Source of the DNA: Streptomyces lucensis JCM 4490
GTDB taxonomy: Bacteria > Actinomycetota > Actinomycetes > Streptomycetales > Streptomycetaceae
DNA length: 64,000 bases
Assembly: GCF_014650035.1 (NCBI RefSeq)
Contig: NZ_BMUE01000002.1
Location: 496,001 to 560,000 of the forward strand
Direction: 5' to 3'
How positions within the stretch are numbered: position 1 is the first letter of the stretch; each line of letters starts with the position of its first letter. The translations under genes were made by a program, and so were the position numbers. Below the pieces are notes generated by a model. That model did not search any database. It was not told the origin of the DNA and saw only the letters and a list, made by a program, of their open reading frames with translations. This document shows positions 10,458 to 21,378 of this stretch, one piece after another.

Positions 10458-11528
10458 CTACAGCGTCCGCACCCCCACCTGTTCCCACGCCTTCTTCACG
10501 GCCTGGAGTTCGTCACCGGCGCCGTACCGCTCCCGGGCCGCCTTCACGGTCAGCGTCGCGAAGTCGGTGAACAGCGCGTCCTCCGTGAGGCCGCCGCCCG
10601 TCAGCACGTCGTACCAGATCTGGCCGGCCTTCTCCCAGGCGTAGCCGCCGAGGGCGGTGGCGGCCAGGTAGAAGGCGTGGTTCGGGATGCCGGAGTTGAT
10701 GTGCACGCCGCCGTTGTCGCGGCCCGTGCGGACGTAGTCCTCCATCTTGGCCGGCTGCGGGTCCTTGCCGAGCACGTCGTCGTCGTAGGCCGTGCCCGGC
10801 GCCTTCATGGAGCGCAGGGCGGTGCCGGTGACGCGCGGGGCGAGCAGGCCGGCGCCGATCAGCCAGTCGGCCTCGGCGGCGGTCTGGCCGAGCGTGTACT
10901 GCTTGATCAGCGAGCCGAAGACGTCGGAGACCGACTCGTTGAGGGCGCCGGACTGGCCGAAGTAGGCCAGGTTGGCGGTGTGCTGGGTGACGCCGTGGGT
11001 CAGCTCGTGGCCGATGACGTCGACCGGGATGGTGAAGTCGAGGAAGATCTCGTCGTCACCGTCGCCGAACACCATCTGCTCGCCGTTCCAGAAGGCGTTG
11101 TCGTAGCCCTCGCCGAAGTGCACGGTGGCGTCCAGCGGCAGCCCGTTGTCGTCGATGGAGTGCCGGCCGTACGCCTTCAGGTACAGCTCGAAGGTGGCGC
11201 CGAGGCCCGCGTAGGCCCGGTTGACGCTGGCGTCCTGCCCGGCGTCGTCACCCTCTTCCCGCACCTTGGTGCCGGGCAGGTCCTGGGTGTGCTCCGCGTC
11301 GTAGACGGTGCGGTGCGGCTGGTCGGCGGCGGCGCCGGCGGGCGGGGCCACGGCGGCCGCGCCGATCACCGTCGTCAGGCGCCGCTTGGTCCGCTGGTAG
11401 GCGTCGTGCTCCAGGGACCGGCGGGCGGGTCCGGAGAGGGCGGGGTCCTCGGCCCGGGCGAGCCGGTCGAGGACGTGCGGCGGCACGATCGTGCAGAAGA
11501 CGGGCTGGGAGCCCCCGTTGGTCGTCAT
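10458..11528 (-). CDS. Protealysin-like M4 family metallopeptidase
   Basis: A 356-residue thermolysin-family zinc protease. HELTH in 'VIGHELTHGVTQH' gives two zinc ligands, 'NESVSDVFG' the third, and 'GGVHINSGIPNHAF' the catalytic His. The N-terminus has no signal peptide but has a short propeptide with 'PVFCTIVPPHVLDRLA', the Cys-containing PPL-type motif of protealysins, where a cysteine-switch latency mechanism is known. ATG 11528 is chosen; an upstream extension to 11681 would be poor coding sequence. The emfourin-like gene follows in the same operon. Confidence 0.9.
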   Translation of the reverse strand: MTTNGGSQPVFCTIVPPHVLDRLARAEDPALSGPARRSLEHDAYQRTKRRLTTVIGAAAVAPPAGAAADQPHRTVYDAEHTQDLPGTKVREEGDDAGQDASVNRAYAGLGATFELYLKAYGRHSIDDNGLPLDATVHFGEGYDNAFWNGEQMVFGDGDDEIFLDFTIPVDVIGHELTHGVTQHTANLAYFGQSGALNESVSDVFGSLIKQYTLGQTAAEADWLIGAGLLAPRVTGTALRSMKAPGTAYDDDVLGKDPQPAKMEDYVRTGRDNGGVHINSGIPNHAFYLAATALGGYAWEKAGQIWYDVLTGGGLTEDALFTDFATLTVKAARERYGAGDELQAVKKAWEQVGVRTL

Positions 11529-11732
11529 GCCTCGCACCATCGCACTGCGTGACTCTCGTGTCACTACTCGCAACCATGATTGGTGAAATACCGGGACAGC
11601 AGGCGCCACGCAGCGTGACGATGTGCTAGGAGGATGTGGTGCAGCGCACGTTTTGTCCATTTTGCGACACCGGTCCCGCATACTGGAACGGACCCCCTCG
11701 ACCGTGACGACTCGGCTAGGCTGCGGAGCATC

Positions 11733-11780
11733 ATGCGTTACGGGCTGCTTCTTCTTAGCTGCCGCGGCGAGGGCCTGTAG
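11733..11780 (+). CDS. leuA leader peptide (leucine attenuator)
   Basis: A 15-codon frame, M-R-Y-G-L-L-L-L-S-C-R-G-E-G-L-stop, 81 bases upstream of leuA. Four consecutive leucine codons (CTG CTT CTT CTT), including CTT which is uncommon in this GC-rich genome, mark it as a translational sensor of leucyl-tRNA. Such leaders precede leuA in Streptomyces and related actinobacteria. A TAGGCT sequence at 11717-11722 could be a -10 element, which would make the transcript start almost at this ATG. Confidence 0.85.
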   Translation: MRYGLLLLSCRGEGL

Positions 11781-13583
<1,803 letters not shown>

Positions 13584-13606
13584 CGCCGCTGACCGGCACT
13601 TTCGAC

Positions 13607-13636
13607 GCCCTGACCGCCATGTACGGCGGTCAGGGC
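13607..13636 (+). terminator. Terminator hairpin after leuA
   Basis: GCCCTGACCGCC and GGCGGTCAGGGC form a perfect 12-bp stem with a 6-base loop (ATGTAC), 23 bases after the leuA stop. There is no strong T-run, as is common in Streptomyces. Confidence 0.8.
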
Positions 13637-13767
13637 ACCGTCATGTATCGGCCATCGCACCCCGAAGATCACGGACAGGTCTCGTACGGGGTACTGACTC
13701 AGCCTCCGGGATGTGGCTAACATCACGCCAGCGCGGCGATGCCGCCGTGCCGTTACGGAGGTGCGAC

Positions 13768-14463
13768 GTGCTGCCAGTACGGGGACGAGACGACCGTGCC
13801 ACCTGGGCTGCGCGCATCCTGGGCACTCGCATCGCCTGGACACCCGTGGGAGACGGCGAGTTCTTCTGCACCGGCTGCGGGGGCGACCGCAACTACCAGC
13901 GGCTCACCGGGCGCCGCCGCCTCACCGTGCTCGGCGTCCCCGTGCTGCCGCGCGGGGCGACCGGACCCGTCGTGGAGTGCGTCTCCTGCCGCCGGCACTG
14001 CGGCACCGACGCCCTGGACCACCCCACCACCCGCCGCTTCTCCGCGATGCTGCGCGACGCCGTGCACACCGCCGCCCTCGCCGTGCTCGCCGCGGGCGGC
14101 ACCTGCTCCCGTACGGTCCTGGAGACGGCCGCCGGCACGGTCCGCGCGGCGGGCTTCGACGACTGCACCGAGGAGCAGCTGGCCGACCTGGTCGACGCCC
14201 TCGCCGCCGACACCGGCCGGTTCTTCGAGCAGCCGTGCGGCGCGAGCCTGACGATAGAACTGCACGAGGCCCTGGACCCGCTCGCCCCGCACCTCGCCCC
14301 CGCCGGCCGCGAGGCCCTCCTCCTCCAGGCCGCCCGCATCGCCCTGGCCGACGGCCCCTACACCCCCGCCGAGCGCGACGCCCTCACCACGATCGGCGCC
14401 GCCCTGACCCTCCACGCCGACGACGTCACCCGCCTGCTGGCGGCGGCACGGACACCGTCCTGA
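13768..14463 (+). CDS. TerB-like protein with N-terminal zinc ribbon
   Basis: About 231 residues. The N-terminal part has 'CTGCGG' and 'CVSCRRHCG', two CxxC knuckles that could bind zinc (residues about 30-80). The C-terminal part (about 90-230) is helical and follows the TerB pattern ('AALAVLAAGG', 'LLLQAARIALADGPYTPAER', where an acidic residue follows Ala). TerB-fold proteins are linked to tellurite resistance and membrane stress, and have metal-binding potential. GTG 13768 is chosen for GGAGG 6 bases upstream. Confidence 0.72.
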   Translation: MLPVRGRDDRATWAARILGTRIAWTPVGDGEFFCTGCGGDRNYQRLTGRRRLTVLGVPVLPRGATGPVVECVSCRRHCGTDALDHPTTRRFSAMLRDAVHTAALAVLAAGGTCSRTVLETAAGTVRAAGFDDCTEEQLADLVDALAADTGRFFEQPCGASLTIELHEALDPLAPHLAPAGREALLLQAARIALADGPYTPAERDALTTIGAALTLHADDVTRLLAAARTPS

Positions 14464-14485
14464 TCACCCGGACGCGGTAAGGACG

Positions 14486-14502
14486 CCCCGGAGGATCCGG
14501 GG
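14486..14502. terminator. Hairpin between convergent terB-like and dapA-like genes
   Basis: CCCCGGA-GGA-TCCGGGG is a perfect 7-bp stem. It is enclosed by a second pairing, ACGCCC (14483-14488) with GGGCGT (14510-14515), which is mutually exclusive in part. It lies between convergent genes and could serve as a weak bidirectional terminator. Confidence 0.4.
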
Positions 14503-14639
14503 ACCGTCAGGGCGTGCCCCCGCCGAGCCGCCGTCTCCTCGTCACCCTGCCTCTCCTCGCCCCGGACGTGCCGATGGGCGGACGGTGGCGTACCGGGCGG
14601 GCGGAGTCCGACCGGTGGGTGAGGGCGCAAGGAGAGGGC

Positions 14640-15566
14640 TCAGAGCAGTCCGGTCGCCGCCAGCAGCTTGGCGATCCGCTCCGTCTCCTCGCCCGACAGG
14701 GGCACCTGCGGCTCGGCCGTCGCCGGGCAGTCGATGACGCCGCGCAGGTGCAGTGCCGCCTTGAAGGCGCCGAGGGCCGCGGAGCCGGGGCCCATGCGAG
14801 CCGGGTCGGCGGCGGTGGTGATGGCGAAGAGGGCGCACAGGCGGTCCTGTTCGGCCCGGGCGGCCTCCCAGTCGGCCGCCCGGCACTGGCGGTAGAGGCG
14901 GACGTAGCCGTGCGGGTCGACGTTCGCCAGGCCCGGGACCGCCCCGTCGGCGCCCAGCGCCAGCGCCGCGTCGGTGATCAGTTCGGAGCCCGTCAGCGTG
15001 CTGAAGCCGGGGTGCGAGCGGGCGCCGGTGACCAGCTCACGGAAGGCGGCCAGGTCCCCGCTGGAGTCCTTGACCCCGGCCAGCACGCCGTCCCCGGCGA
15101 GCCCCAGCACCAGGTCGGCGGGGAGCTTGGTGTGCACGGCCACGGGGATGTCGTAGGCGACGACCGGCACCGGGCTGGCGGCCGCGATCCGGCGGTAGTG
15201 GTGGACGATCTCCGCGCGGTGGGTGCGGGCGTAGAAGGGAGCGGTGACGACGACGGCCTGGGCGCCGGCCGCGGTGACGGACGCGACGTGGTCCAGGACG
15301 CGCGGGGTGGTCATGTCGATGGCGCCCGCGAGGACGGGCAGCTGGCCCCCCACGTGCGCCGTCACCGCCTCCACGACCTGCCGGCGCTGCCGGTCCGTCA
15401 GGAAGGCGGCCTCCGAGGTCGACCCGAGCAGGAACAGCCCGTGCACCCCTGCCTCCACCAGATGGCCGGTCAGCCGGAGCAGCGAGCGCACGTCCACCTC
15501 GCGCTCCGGTGTCAGGGGCGTGCAGACGGGCGGTACGACACCGGTGAGCGGGGAGGGGAAGGTCAT
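14640..15566 (-). CDS. DapA/NanA family aldolase (dihydrodipicolinate synthase-like)
   Basis: A 308-residue class I aldolase. 'GLFLLGSTSEAAFLT' matches the substrate-binding GxxGE/TSE loop, 'VVAYDIP' holds the catalytic Tyr, and 'LAGVKDSSGD' holds the Schiff-base Lys (residue about 165). Family members include dihydrodipicolinate synthase, N-acetylneuraminate lyase and sugar-acid aldolases. The last gene of a peptide-type ABC importer operon is unlikely to be the housekeeping lysine enzyme, so a catabolic aldolase acting on an imported compound is more likely. Its ATG overlaps the upstream ATPase stop by 4 bases. Confidence 0.85.
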   Translation of the reverse strand: MTFPSPLTGVVPPVCTPLTPEREVDVRSLLRLTGHLVEAGVHGLFLLGSTSEAAFLTDRQRRQVVEAVTAHVGGQLPVLAGAIDMTTPRVLDHVASVTAAGAQAVVVTAPFYARTHRAEIVHHYRRIAAASPVPVVAYDIPVAVHTKLPADLVLGLAGDGVLAGVKDSSGDLAAFRELVTGARSHPGFSTLTGSELITDAALALGADGAVPGLANVDPHGYVRLYRQCRAADWEAARAEQDRLCALFAITTAADPARMGPGSAALGAFKAALHLRGVIDCPATAEPQVPLSGEETERIAKLLAATGLL

Positions 15567-16579
15567 TCGTGGCTCCTGGCGTGCTGGTCTGAGGTGTCCG
15601 GGGCCGGCTGGTCCTCCTCCACAGGATGGTGACAGCGGTAGCGGTGTCCCGGCAGCGACGCGGCCGAGAAGTCCGGCATCGACTCGGCGCACCGGCCGTC
15701 GGCCTTCCAGCAGCGGGTACGGAAGGGGCAGCCGCTCGGCGGGCGGGTCGCCGACGGCACGGGACCGGCGAGCGGGACCGGGTCGATGGGGGCGAGCAGA
15801 CCGGGCGTGGCGGAGAAGAGCGCGCGGGTGTACGGGTGCCGGGCGCCGCCGGTGACCCGGCCGGCCGGGGTCTCCTCCACGATCCGCCCCAGGTACATGG
15901 TGACCACCCGGTCGCTCATCCGCCGTACCGTCTGGATGTCGTGCGAGACGAACACCAGCGCGAGCCCCAGCCGTTCCCTCAGGTCCAGCAGCAGGTTCAG
16001 GATCTGCGCCCGGACCGACACGTCCAGGGCGCTCGTCGGCTCGTCGGCGACCACCAGCGCGGGGTCCAGGGCGAGCGCGCGGGCGATGGCCACCCGTTGG
16101 CGCTGCCCGCCCGACAGCTGTCCGGGCAGCGCGTCGGCCAGGGGCCGCGGAAGCCCCACCAGAGCCATCAGCTCCCGCACCCGCTCCTCCCGTTCGGGCT
16201 TCGTGCCGCGCCGGTGGACGTCGAGCGGGTCGCGCAGGATGCGCCGCACGGGCAGCCGGCGGTTCAGGGCGGTCGACGGGTCCTGGAAGATCATCCCGGT
16301 GCCGGCGCCCGCGACGCTCCGGCGCTCGGCGGACGGCATCGCCCACAGGTCCCGGCCCTGGAACGACACCGTCCCCGCGGCCGGCCGCTGGATGCCGGTC
16401 AGCACCCTCGCCAGGGTCGACTTCCCGCACCCCGACTCGCCGACCACGCCCACCGTCTCACCGGGCGCCACGCGGAGGTCGGCGCCGGTCAGGGCGTACA
16501 GCCGGTCCCGGGTGAACAGGCCGCCGCCGCGCACCCGGTGGACGACATGGGCGCCCCTGACCTCCACCACAGCGGTCAC
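15563..16579 (-). CDS. Peptide ABC transporter ATP-binding protein (OppF/DppF type)
   Basis: A 338-residue ABC ATPase. Walker A is '[12 protein letters not shown]', the signature '[15 protein letters not shown]', and Walker B 'ALVVADEPTSALDV'. The C-terminal oligopeptide/dipeptide extension has cysteines in 'CPFRTRCWKADGRC' (Fe-S-like motif of the Opp/Dpp ATPases). GTG 16579 overlaps the TGA of the upstream permease/ATPase fusion (GTGA), so translation is coupled. It powers import together with the ATPase half of the fusion protein. Confidence 0.92.
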   Translation of the reverse strand: MTAVVEVRGAHVVHRVRGGGLFTRDRLYALTGADLRVAPGETVGVVGESGCGKSTLARVLTGIQRPAAGTVSFQGRDLWAMPSAERRSVAGAGTGMIFQDPSTALNRRLPVRRILRDPLDVHRRGTKPEREERVRELMALVGLPRPLADALPGQLSGGQRQRVAIARALALDPALVVADEPTSALDVSVRAQILNLLLDLRERLGLALVFVSHDIQTVRRMSDRVVTMYLGRIVEETPAGRVTGGARHPYTRALFSATPGLLAPIDPVPLAGPVPSATRPPSGCPFRTRCWKADGRCAESMPDFSAASLPGHRYRCHHPVEEDQPAPDTSDQHARSHE

Positions 16580-18552
16580 CGCAGGGCCTCCTCGCTCTCC
16601 GCCGACGTCGGCCGCACCGCCGGATGGTGGCAGGCGACCGTGTGTGTGGGGGCACCGGCCAGGGCCGGGGCGTGCGCGTGGCACACCGCGGTGGCCAGTG
16701 GGCAGCGGTCCGCGAAGCGGCAGCCCGCCGGGAAGCCGGCGGGGGACGGGACCACGCCCCTGATCTGCGTCAGCCGCTCCTCGGCCGACTCCAGCGAGAG
16801 CACGCTCCCGAGCAGCCCGCGCGTGTAGTGGTGGGCCGGCGCCGCCACCAGGTCGGCGGTCAGCCCGGTCTCCACGATCCGCCCGCCGTACATCACCGCC
16901 ACCCGGTCCGTGACGTCGGCGACCAGCGCCAGGTCGTGCGAGACCAGGACCAGCGCGAAGCCCAGCTCCTCGCGCAGCCGGAGCAGCAGCTCCATGACCT
17001 GCGCCTGCACGGTGACGTCCAGCGCCGTCGTCGGCTCGTCGGCGACGATCAGCGAAGGGTCGCGGGAGAGGGCCATGGCGATCAGCACCCGCTGGCGCTG
17101 GCCGCCGGACAGTTCGTGCGGGTAGCTGCGCAGCGTGCGGCCGGGCTCCAGCCCGACCATCGACAGCAGTTCCCCGGGGCCGCGCCGCCCTCCGCGCCGG
17201 ACGAGCTGCCCGAGCTGGGCCCGGACGGTCATGGCCGGGTTCAGCGAGGACAGGGCGTCCTGGTAGACCATCGCCATCTCGTGGCCGAGCAGCCGCCGCC
17301 GCACGCGCATCGGCTCGGCGAGCAGATCGCGCTGCCGGAAGAGGACCCGGCCGCCGACGCGCGCACCCTTCGGCTGCAGCCCCATGACGGTGAGCGCGGT
17401 GAGCGACTTCCCGCAGCCCGACTCGCCGACCAGCCCCAGCACTTCACCGGGGTACACCTCGAAGCCGACGCCGTCGACGACGTCAACGCCCCGGTGCCGG
17501 TCCGGGAAGCCGATGGTGAGGTCCTCCACCGCGAGCACCGGCCGGCCGTCCCGTCCGGGCAGCGGCCGGGCCCGGGAACGCAGCCGCCGGGCGGCCTCGG
17601 CCAGCCCGGGCAGCGGCAGCACCTCGCCGCTGCCGGGCTCCGGGGTCCGCAGCGGGTCCCCGGGCGCCTCGACCTCCCGCGGCGCCGGCGCCGCCCACGC
17701 GTCGGAGACGCCCTCGGAGAGGACGTTCAGCGACAGCACCGTGAGCAGGATCAGCAGCCCCGGGAACACGGTCGCCCACCAGCCGCCGGTCAGCACCATG
17801 TTCTTGCCGTCGGCGATCACGCTGCCCCAGGACGGCTCCGGGGGCCGCACGCCCGCGCCGATGAAGGACAGCGACGCCTCGAACACGACGGCCTCGGCGA
17901 CCTGCACGGTGCAGAACACCAGTACCGGGGCGGCACAGTTGACGGCCACGTGCCGCAGCACGATGTGCGGGGTGCGGGCGCCGATGACCCGCTCGGCGGT
18001 GACGTAGTCCTCGCCGTACTGGTCGAGCACGTTCGCCCGTACGACCCGGGCCACCGGCGGGGTGAACAGGAAGGCGATCGCGCAGATCAGCACGCCGATC
18101 CCGCCGCCGAACACGGCCACCAGCACGGCCGCGAGCGCGATGCCCGGAAACGCCATCACCACGTCCAGGCAGCGCATCAGCGTCTCGTCGACACCCTTGC
18201 GGGAGGTGGCGGCCACCGCCCCGATCACCGCCCCGGCGACCAGCGCGAGGCCGGTCGCGCCGAGCCCGATCGCCAGCGACCAGCGGGCGCCGTACATCAG
18301 CCGGCTGAGGACGTCCCGGCCGAGGCTGTCCTGCCCCATCCAGTGCGCGGCGGACGGACGACCGGTCCCGCCGACCGGGTCCTGCTGGTCGAGCGGGTCG
18401 TCCGGGGCGAGCAGCGGGGCCAGTACGGCGACCAGGGCGACCAGGGCCAGGAAGCAGACGGCGACCTTCGACGGCAGCGGCAGCCGGCGCGGGCCGCGCC
18501 GCCGGACCCCGGGCCGGGCAAGCCGCTCGGCGAGCAGCGCGCGCGTGACCAT
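16576..18552 (-). CDS. Fused peptide ABC permease (OppC/DppC) and ATPase (OppD/DppD)
   Basis: A 658-residue fusion. Residues about 1-300 form an OppC-type permease (N-terminal helix '[20 protein letters not shown]', '[20 protein letters not shown]', an EAA-like loop near '[10 protein letters not shown]'). After a Pro/Glu-rich linker (about 300-345), residues about 350-650 form an ABC ATPase with Walker A '[14 protein letters not shown]' and signature '[15 protein letters not shown]'. No stop or frameshift separates the halves. ATG 18552 overlaps the OppB stop (ATGA). Such fusions are known in actinobacterial Dpp/Opp/Nik systems. Confidence 0.9.
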   Translation of the reverse strand: MVTRALLAERLARPGVRRRGPRRLPLPSKVAVCFLALVALVAVLAPLLAPDDPLDQQDPVGGTGRPSAAHWMGQDSLGRDVLSRLMYGARWSLAIGLGATGLALVAGAVIGAVAATSRKGVDETLMRCLDVVMAFPGIALAAVLVAVFGGGIGVLICAIAFLFTPPVARVVRANVLDQYGEDYVTAERVIGARTPHIVLRHVAVNCAAPVLVFCTVQVAEAVVFEASLSFIGAGVRPPEPSWGSVIADGKNMVLTGGWWATVFPGLLILLTVLSLNVLSEGVSDAWAAPAPREVEAPGDPLRTPEPGSGEVLPLPGLAEAARRLRSRARPLPGRDGRPVLAVEDLTIGFPDRHRGVDVVDGVGFEVYPGEVLGLVGESGCGKSLTALTVMGLQPKGARVGGRVLFRQRDLLAEPMRVRRRLLGHEMAMVYQDALSSLNPAMTVRAQLGQLVRRGGRRGPGELLSMVGLEPGRTLRSYPHELSGGQRQRVLIAMALSRDPSLIVADEPTTALDVTVQAQVMELLLRLREELGFALVLVSHDLALVADVTDRVAVMYGGRIVETGLTADLVAAPAHHYTRGLLGSVLSLESAEERLTQIRGVVPSPAGFPAGCRFADRCPLATAVCHAHAPALAGAPTHTVACHHPAVRPTSAESEEALR

Positions 18553-19508
18553 CAGGCACCCCGCAGACGTGGGTTGACCAGCAGATACAGAACGTCGATG
18601 ACGAGGTTGACGACGACGAACCCGGTGGCCGTGGTCAGGACGACCCCCTGCACGACGGCCGGGTCGCCGTTCTTCACGGCGTCGATCATCAGCTTGCCCA
18701 TGCCGGGCAGCGAGAAGATCGTCTCGATGACGACGGCGCCGCCGAGCAGGTAGCCGACCCGCAGACCGAGCACGGTCAGGGGATTGACCAGGGCGTTCCT
18801 GAGGACGTTCCGCCCGACGACCACCCGGGGCGGCAGCCCGCCGCCGATCGCGGTGCGCACGTAGTCCTTGTCCAGCTCCTCCACCACCGACGTCCGCACG
18901 ATCCGCGTCAGCTGGGCGGCGACCGGCAGGGAGAGCGCGAAGGCGGGCAGCGCCATCGTCCTCAGCCAGCCGGTGACGGAGTCGGCGGGATTGACGTACC
19001 CGCCGGTCGGGAACCACCCGCGCTCCACCGCCAGGTACTGGATCATCAGCAGCGCCAGCCAGAACCCGGGCGCGGCGACCCCGACCAGCGACACCACCCG
19101 GATCACCTGGTCCGGCAGCCGGTCCCGGTACACGGCCGCCGTCACCCCGCCGGCCAGCGCCAGCACCACCGCGACACCGAGGCCCAGGAAGGTCAGCTGG
19201 AGGGTGAGCGGCAGCGCGGTGGTGACCTGGTCGACGACCGGGGCGCGGGTCAGGGCGCTGGTGCCGAGGTCGCCGTGGAGCAGGTCGCCGACGAAGTGGA
19301 CGTACCGCACGGGCAGCGGGTCCAGCAGCCCGTTGCGCTCCCGGAAGTCGTGCAGCTGCCGGGGCGTCGGGTTGGCGCCCTGGAAGAACGCGGACGCCGG
19401 GTCCACGTCCGAGAAACGCATCACCAGGAACACGAACAGCACGATCCCGAGCAGCAGCGGCACGAGCAGGGCGACACGGCGCAGCAGGATCCGTAGGACG
19501 GCCGTCAT
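18552..19508 (-). CDS. Peptide ABC transporter permease (OppB/DppB type)
   Basis: A 318-residue membrane protein with six predicted helices. The first is 'VALLVPLLLGIVLFVFLVM', the OppB/DppB signature region is 'ANPTPRQLHDFRERNGLLDP' followed by 'VRYVHFVGDLLHGDLG', and the cytoplasmic EAA loop is 'VVEELDKDYVRTAIGGGLPP'. It pairs with the permease half of the downstream fusion to form the transmembrane pore. It starts 4 bases after the lipoprotein stop. Confidence 0.92.
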   Translation of the reverse strand: MTAVLRILLRRVALLVPLLLGIVLFVFLVMRFSDVDPASAFFQGANPTPRQLHDFRERNGLLDPLPVRYVHFVGDLLHGDLGTSALTRAPVVDQVTTALPLTLQLTFLGLGVAVVLALAGGVTAAVYRDRLPDQVIRVVSLVGVAAPGFWLALLMIQYLAVERGWFPTGGYVNPADSVTGWLRTMALPAFALSLPVAAQLTRIVRTSVVEELDKDYVRTAIGGGLPPRVVVGRNVLRNALVNPLTVLGLRVGYLLGGAVVIETIFSLPGMGKLMIDAVKNGDPAVVQGVVLTTATGFVVVNLVIDVLYLLVNPRLRGA

Positions 19509-19512
19509 CCCG

Positions 19513-21144
19513 TCAGACCCACCTGGCCTGCAGCAGGTTGATGCCCGGGTAGGGCTGCGCCCTTATGCCGGTGAGCCTGTCCGGGTCCCAGGCGGTCATC
19601 AGCTCGTTGTGCACCACCGGATACAGCACGGCCTGCTCGGCGACGACGTCGATGTAGTCCTGGACCATGGCCCGCTTCTTCGCGGGGTCCGGTTCCCGGG
19701 TCGCCCGGTCCATGTCCTTGAAGAGCCGCTCGGCGACAGGGTGGCCGGCCCACCGGGTGTACCGCATCCACAGGTTCCCGGGGCCGTAGTTGTAGTGCAT
19801 GATCAGGTCGGCGTCGAGCCCGAACTGATTGGGGTTGGAGGCCGCCGCCACCACCTGGTAGTCCTGCTTCTGGTCCATCTTGGTGAACACGGCCGTGGTC
19901 TCCTGCGGCGCCAGCGTCGTCTCCACGCCGATCGCGTCCCAGGAGGACTTGATGGTGGGCAGGCAGTCGACGATCCAGCTCACGTTCACGGCCAGGAGCT
20001 CGACCTTGAGCCCCTTGACCCCGGCGGCCCGCAGCAGCGCCTTCGCCCGGTCGGGGTCGTGGCCGTAGACGGTCCTGGCCCGCCGGTGACCGGGGTTGCC
20101 CTCGTCGAGGAAGGAAGTCGCGGGCCTGCCGTGCCCCTTGAGGGCGACACGCACCATCTTCTCGCGGTCGACGGCGTAGTGCAGCGCCTGCCGCACCCGG
20201 ACGTCGTCGAACGGCTCGTGCCTGGTGTTGAACATCAGGAACAGGTTGTTCATCCCGGCGCCGCCCGCGACCTTCAGCCCGCCCTGCTCCAGGCGCGCGA
20301 CGTTCGCGTAGGGGATGTTGTCGGCGATCTGCGCGCCGGCGCCGCTCCCGGAGATCTTCGCGACGCGCGGGGCCGCGTCCACGATGGTCAGCCAGTTCAT
20401 CCGCCGGAACGCGGCCTTGCGCGGGCCGTTGTAGGCGGCGAAGGCCTCGAAGGTGGTGTTGGACTTCGGGTGGTGCGCGACCTGCCGGTACGGCCCCGAA
20501 CCCACGGCGAGGCCCCTGATCGCCTCGTCCCAGGCGCCCGGCTTCGAGAAGACGTGCTCCGGCATGACCTTGGCCAGGGTGAGCCGCGAGAGCCCGTCGG
20601 GGAAGGGGAACCTGAGCGTCAGCTCCACGGTGCGCGGGCCGACCTTCCTGACGCCCTCCAGCCAGCTCGCGAAGAAGCCCTTGGCGAGGGTCTGGGTGCC
20701 CGGGTCCAGGATCCGGTCGAAGACGAACACGACGTCGTCGGCCCTGACGGGCCTGCCGTCGTGGAAGGTGGCCCCCTCGCGGAGGGTGAAGCGCCAGCTG
20801 GTGGCGTTCGGGTCCTTCGGCACCTCGGTGGCCAGCGCCGGATACGGCGCCCGGGAGATCGGGTCGGTGTCCAGCAGCCCCTCGTAGACGTGGTTGTTGG
20901 CGGCCATCGCGAACGCCGACGCCGTCTGCGTCGGGTCCCAGCTGCCGTCGTTGCCGTACCCGATCACCGCCGTCAGCGTGCCGTCCTTGCCGCTGCCCCC
21001 GTCACCGGTGTCGTTCGTGGAGTCGGGCCCGGAGCAGGCGGCCAGCGCGGGCGGCACGAGGGCGCTCGCGCCGAGCACGCCGGTGTACTTGAGGAACTGC
21101 CGGCGGCGAGGTGCCGGCAGGTCGGGGCTCACGTCGTCGCGCAC
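19513..21144 (-). CDS. Peptide ABC transporter substrate-binding lipoprotein (SBP family 5)
   Basis: A 543-residue extracytoplasmic solute-binding protein. The N-terminus carries RRRQFLKYTG, a twin-arginine motif, followed by a lipobox LAAC with the lipidated Cys at 37, so it looks like a Tat-exported lipoprotein. SBP_bac_5 features include 'TSWRFTLREGATFHDGRPV' and 'RVRQALHYAVDREKM'. It captures a peptide, opine or nickel-like ligand for the downstream permeases and ATPases. It is the first gene of the five-gene operon. Confidence 0.92.
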   Translation of the reverse strand: MRDDVSPDLPAPRRRQFLKYTGVLGASALVPPALAACSGPDSTNDTGDGGSGKDGTLTAVIGYGNDGSWDPTQTASAFAMAANNHVYEGLLDTDPISRAPYPALATEVPKDPNATSWRFTLREGATFHDGRPVRADDVVFVFDRILDPGTQTLAKGFFASWLEGVRKVGPRTVELTLRFPFPDGLSRLTLAKVMPEHVFSKPGAWDEAIRGLAVGSGPYRQVAHHPKSNTTFEAFAAYNGPRKAAFRRMNWLTIVDAAPRVAKISGSGAGAQIADNIPYANVARLEQGGLKVAGGAGMNNLFLMFNTRHEPFDDVRVRQALHYAVDREKMVRVALKGHGRPATSFLDEGNPGHRRARTVYGHDPDRAKALLRAAGVKGLKVELLAVNVSWIVDCLPTIKSSWDAIGVETTLAPQETTAVFTKMDQKQDYQVVAAASNPNQFGLDADLIMHYNYGPGNLWMRYTRWAGHPVAERLFKDMDRATREPDPAKKRAMVQDYIDVVAEQAVLYPVVHNELMTAWDPDRLTGIRAQPYPGINLLQARWV

Positions 21145-21378
21145 GGGTCCTCCAGCGGGTGGGAGAGGGAGGGGAGGGGGAGATGCGAGACATCCGACGT
21201 CCTACGTCCGGTGCCGGTAGCGCGACCATAGGAGGGGCCCCGGAAGCGGTCAAGACGGCCTGCACGAATGGCGGAGCCGCCAGAGGTGGGTACCAGTGGC
21301 GGCCCGGGGGCCGAGCGGTACCGCGGCGCCGGCGGACCACCCCACCCGCCGTCACCCCCATGGGCGAGAATGGGGGGC

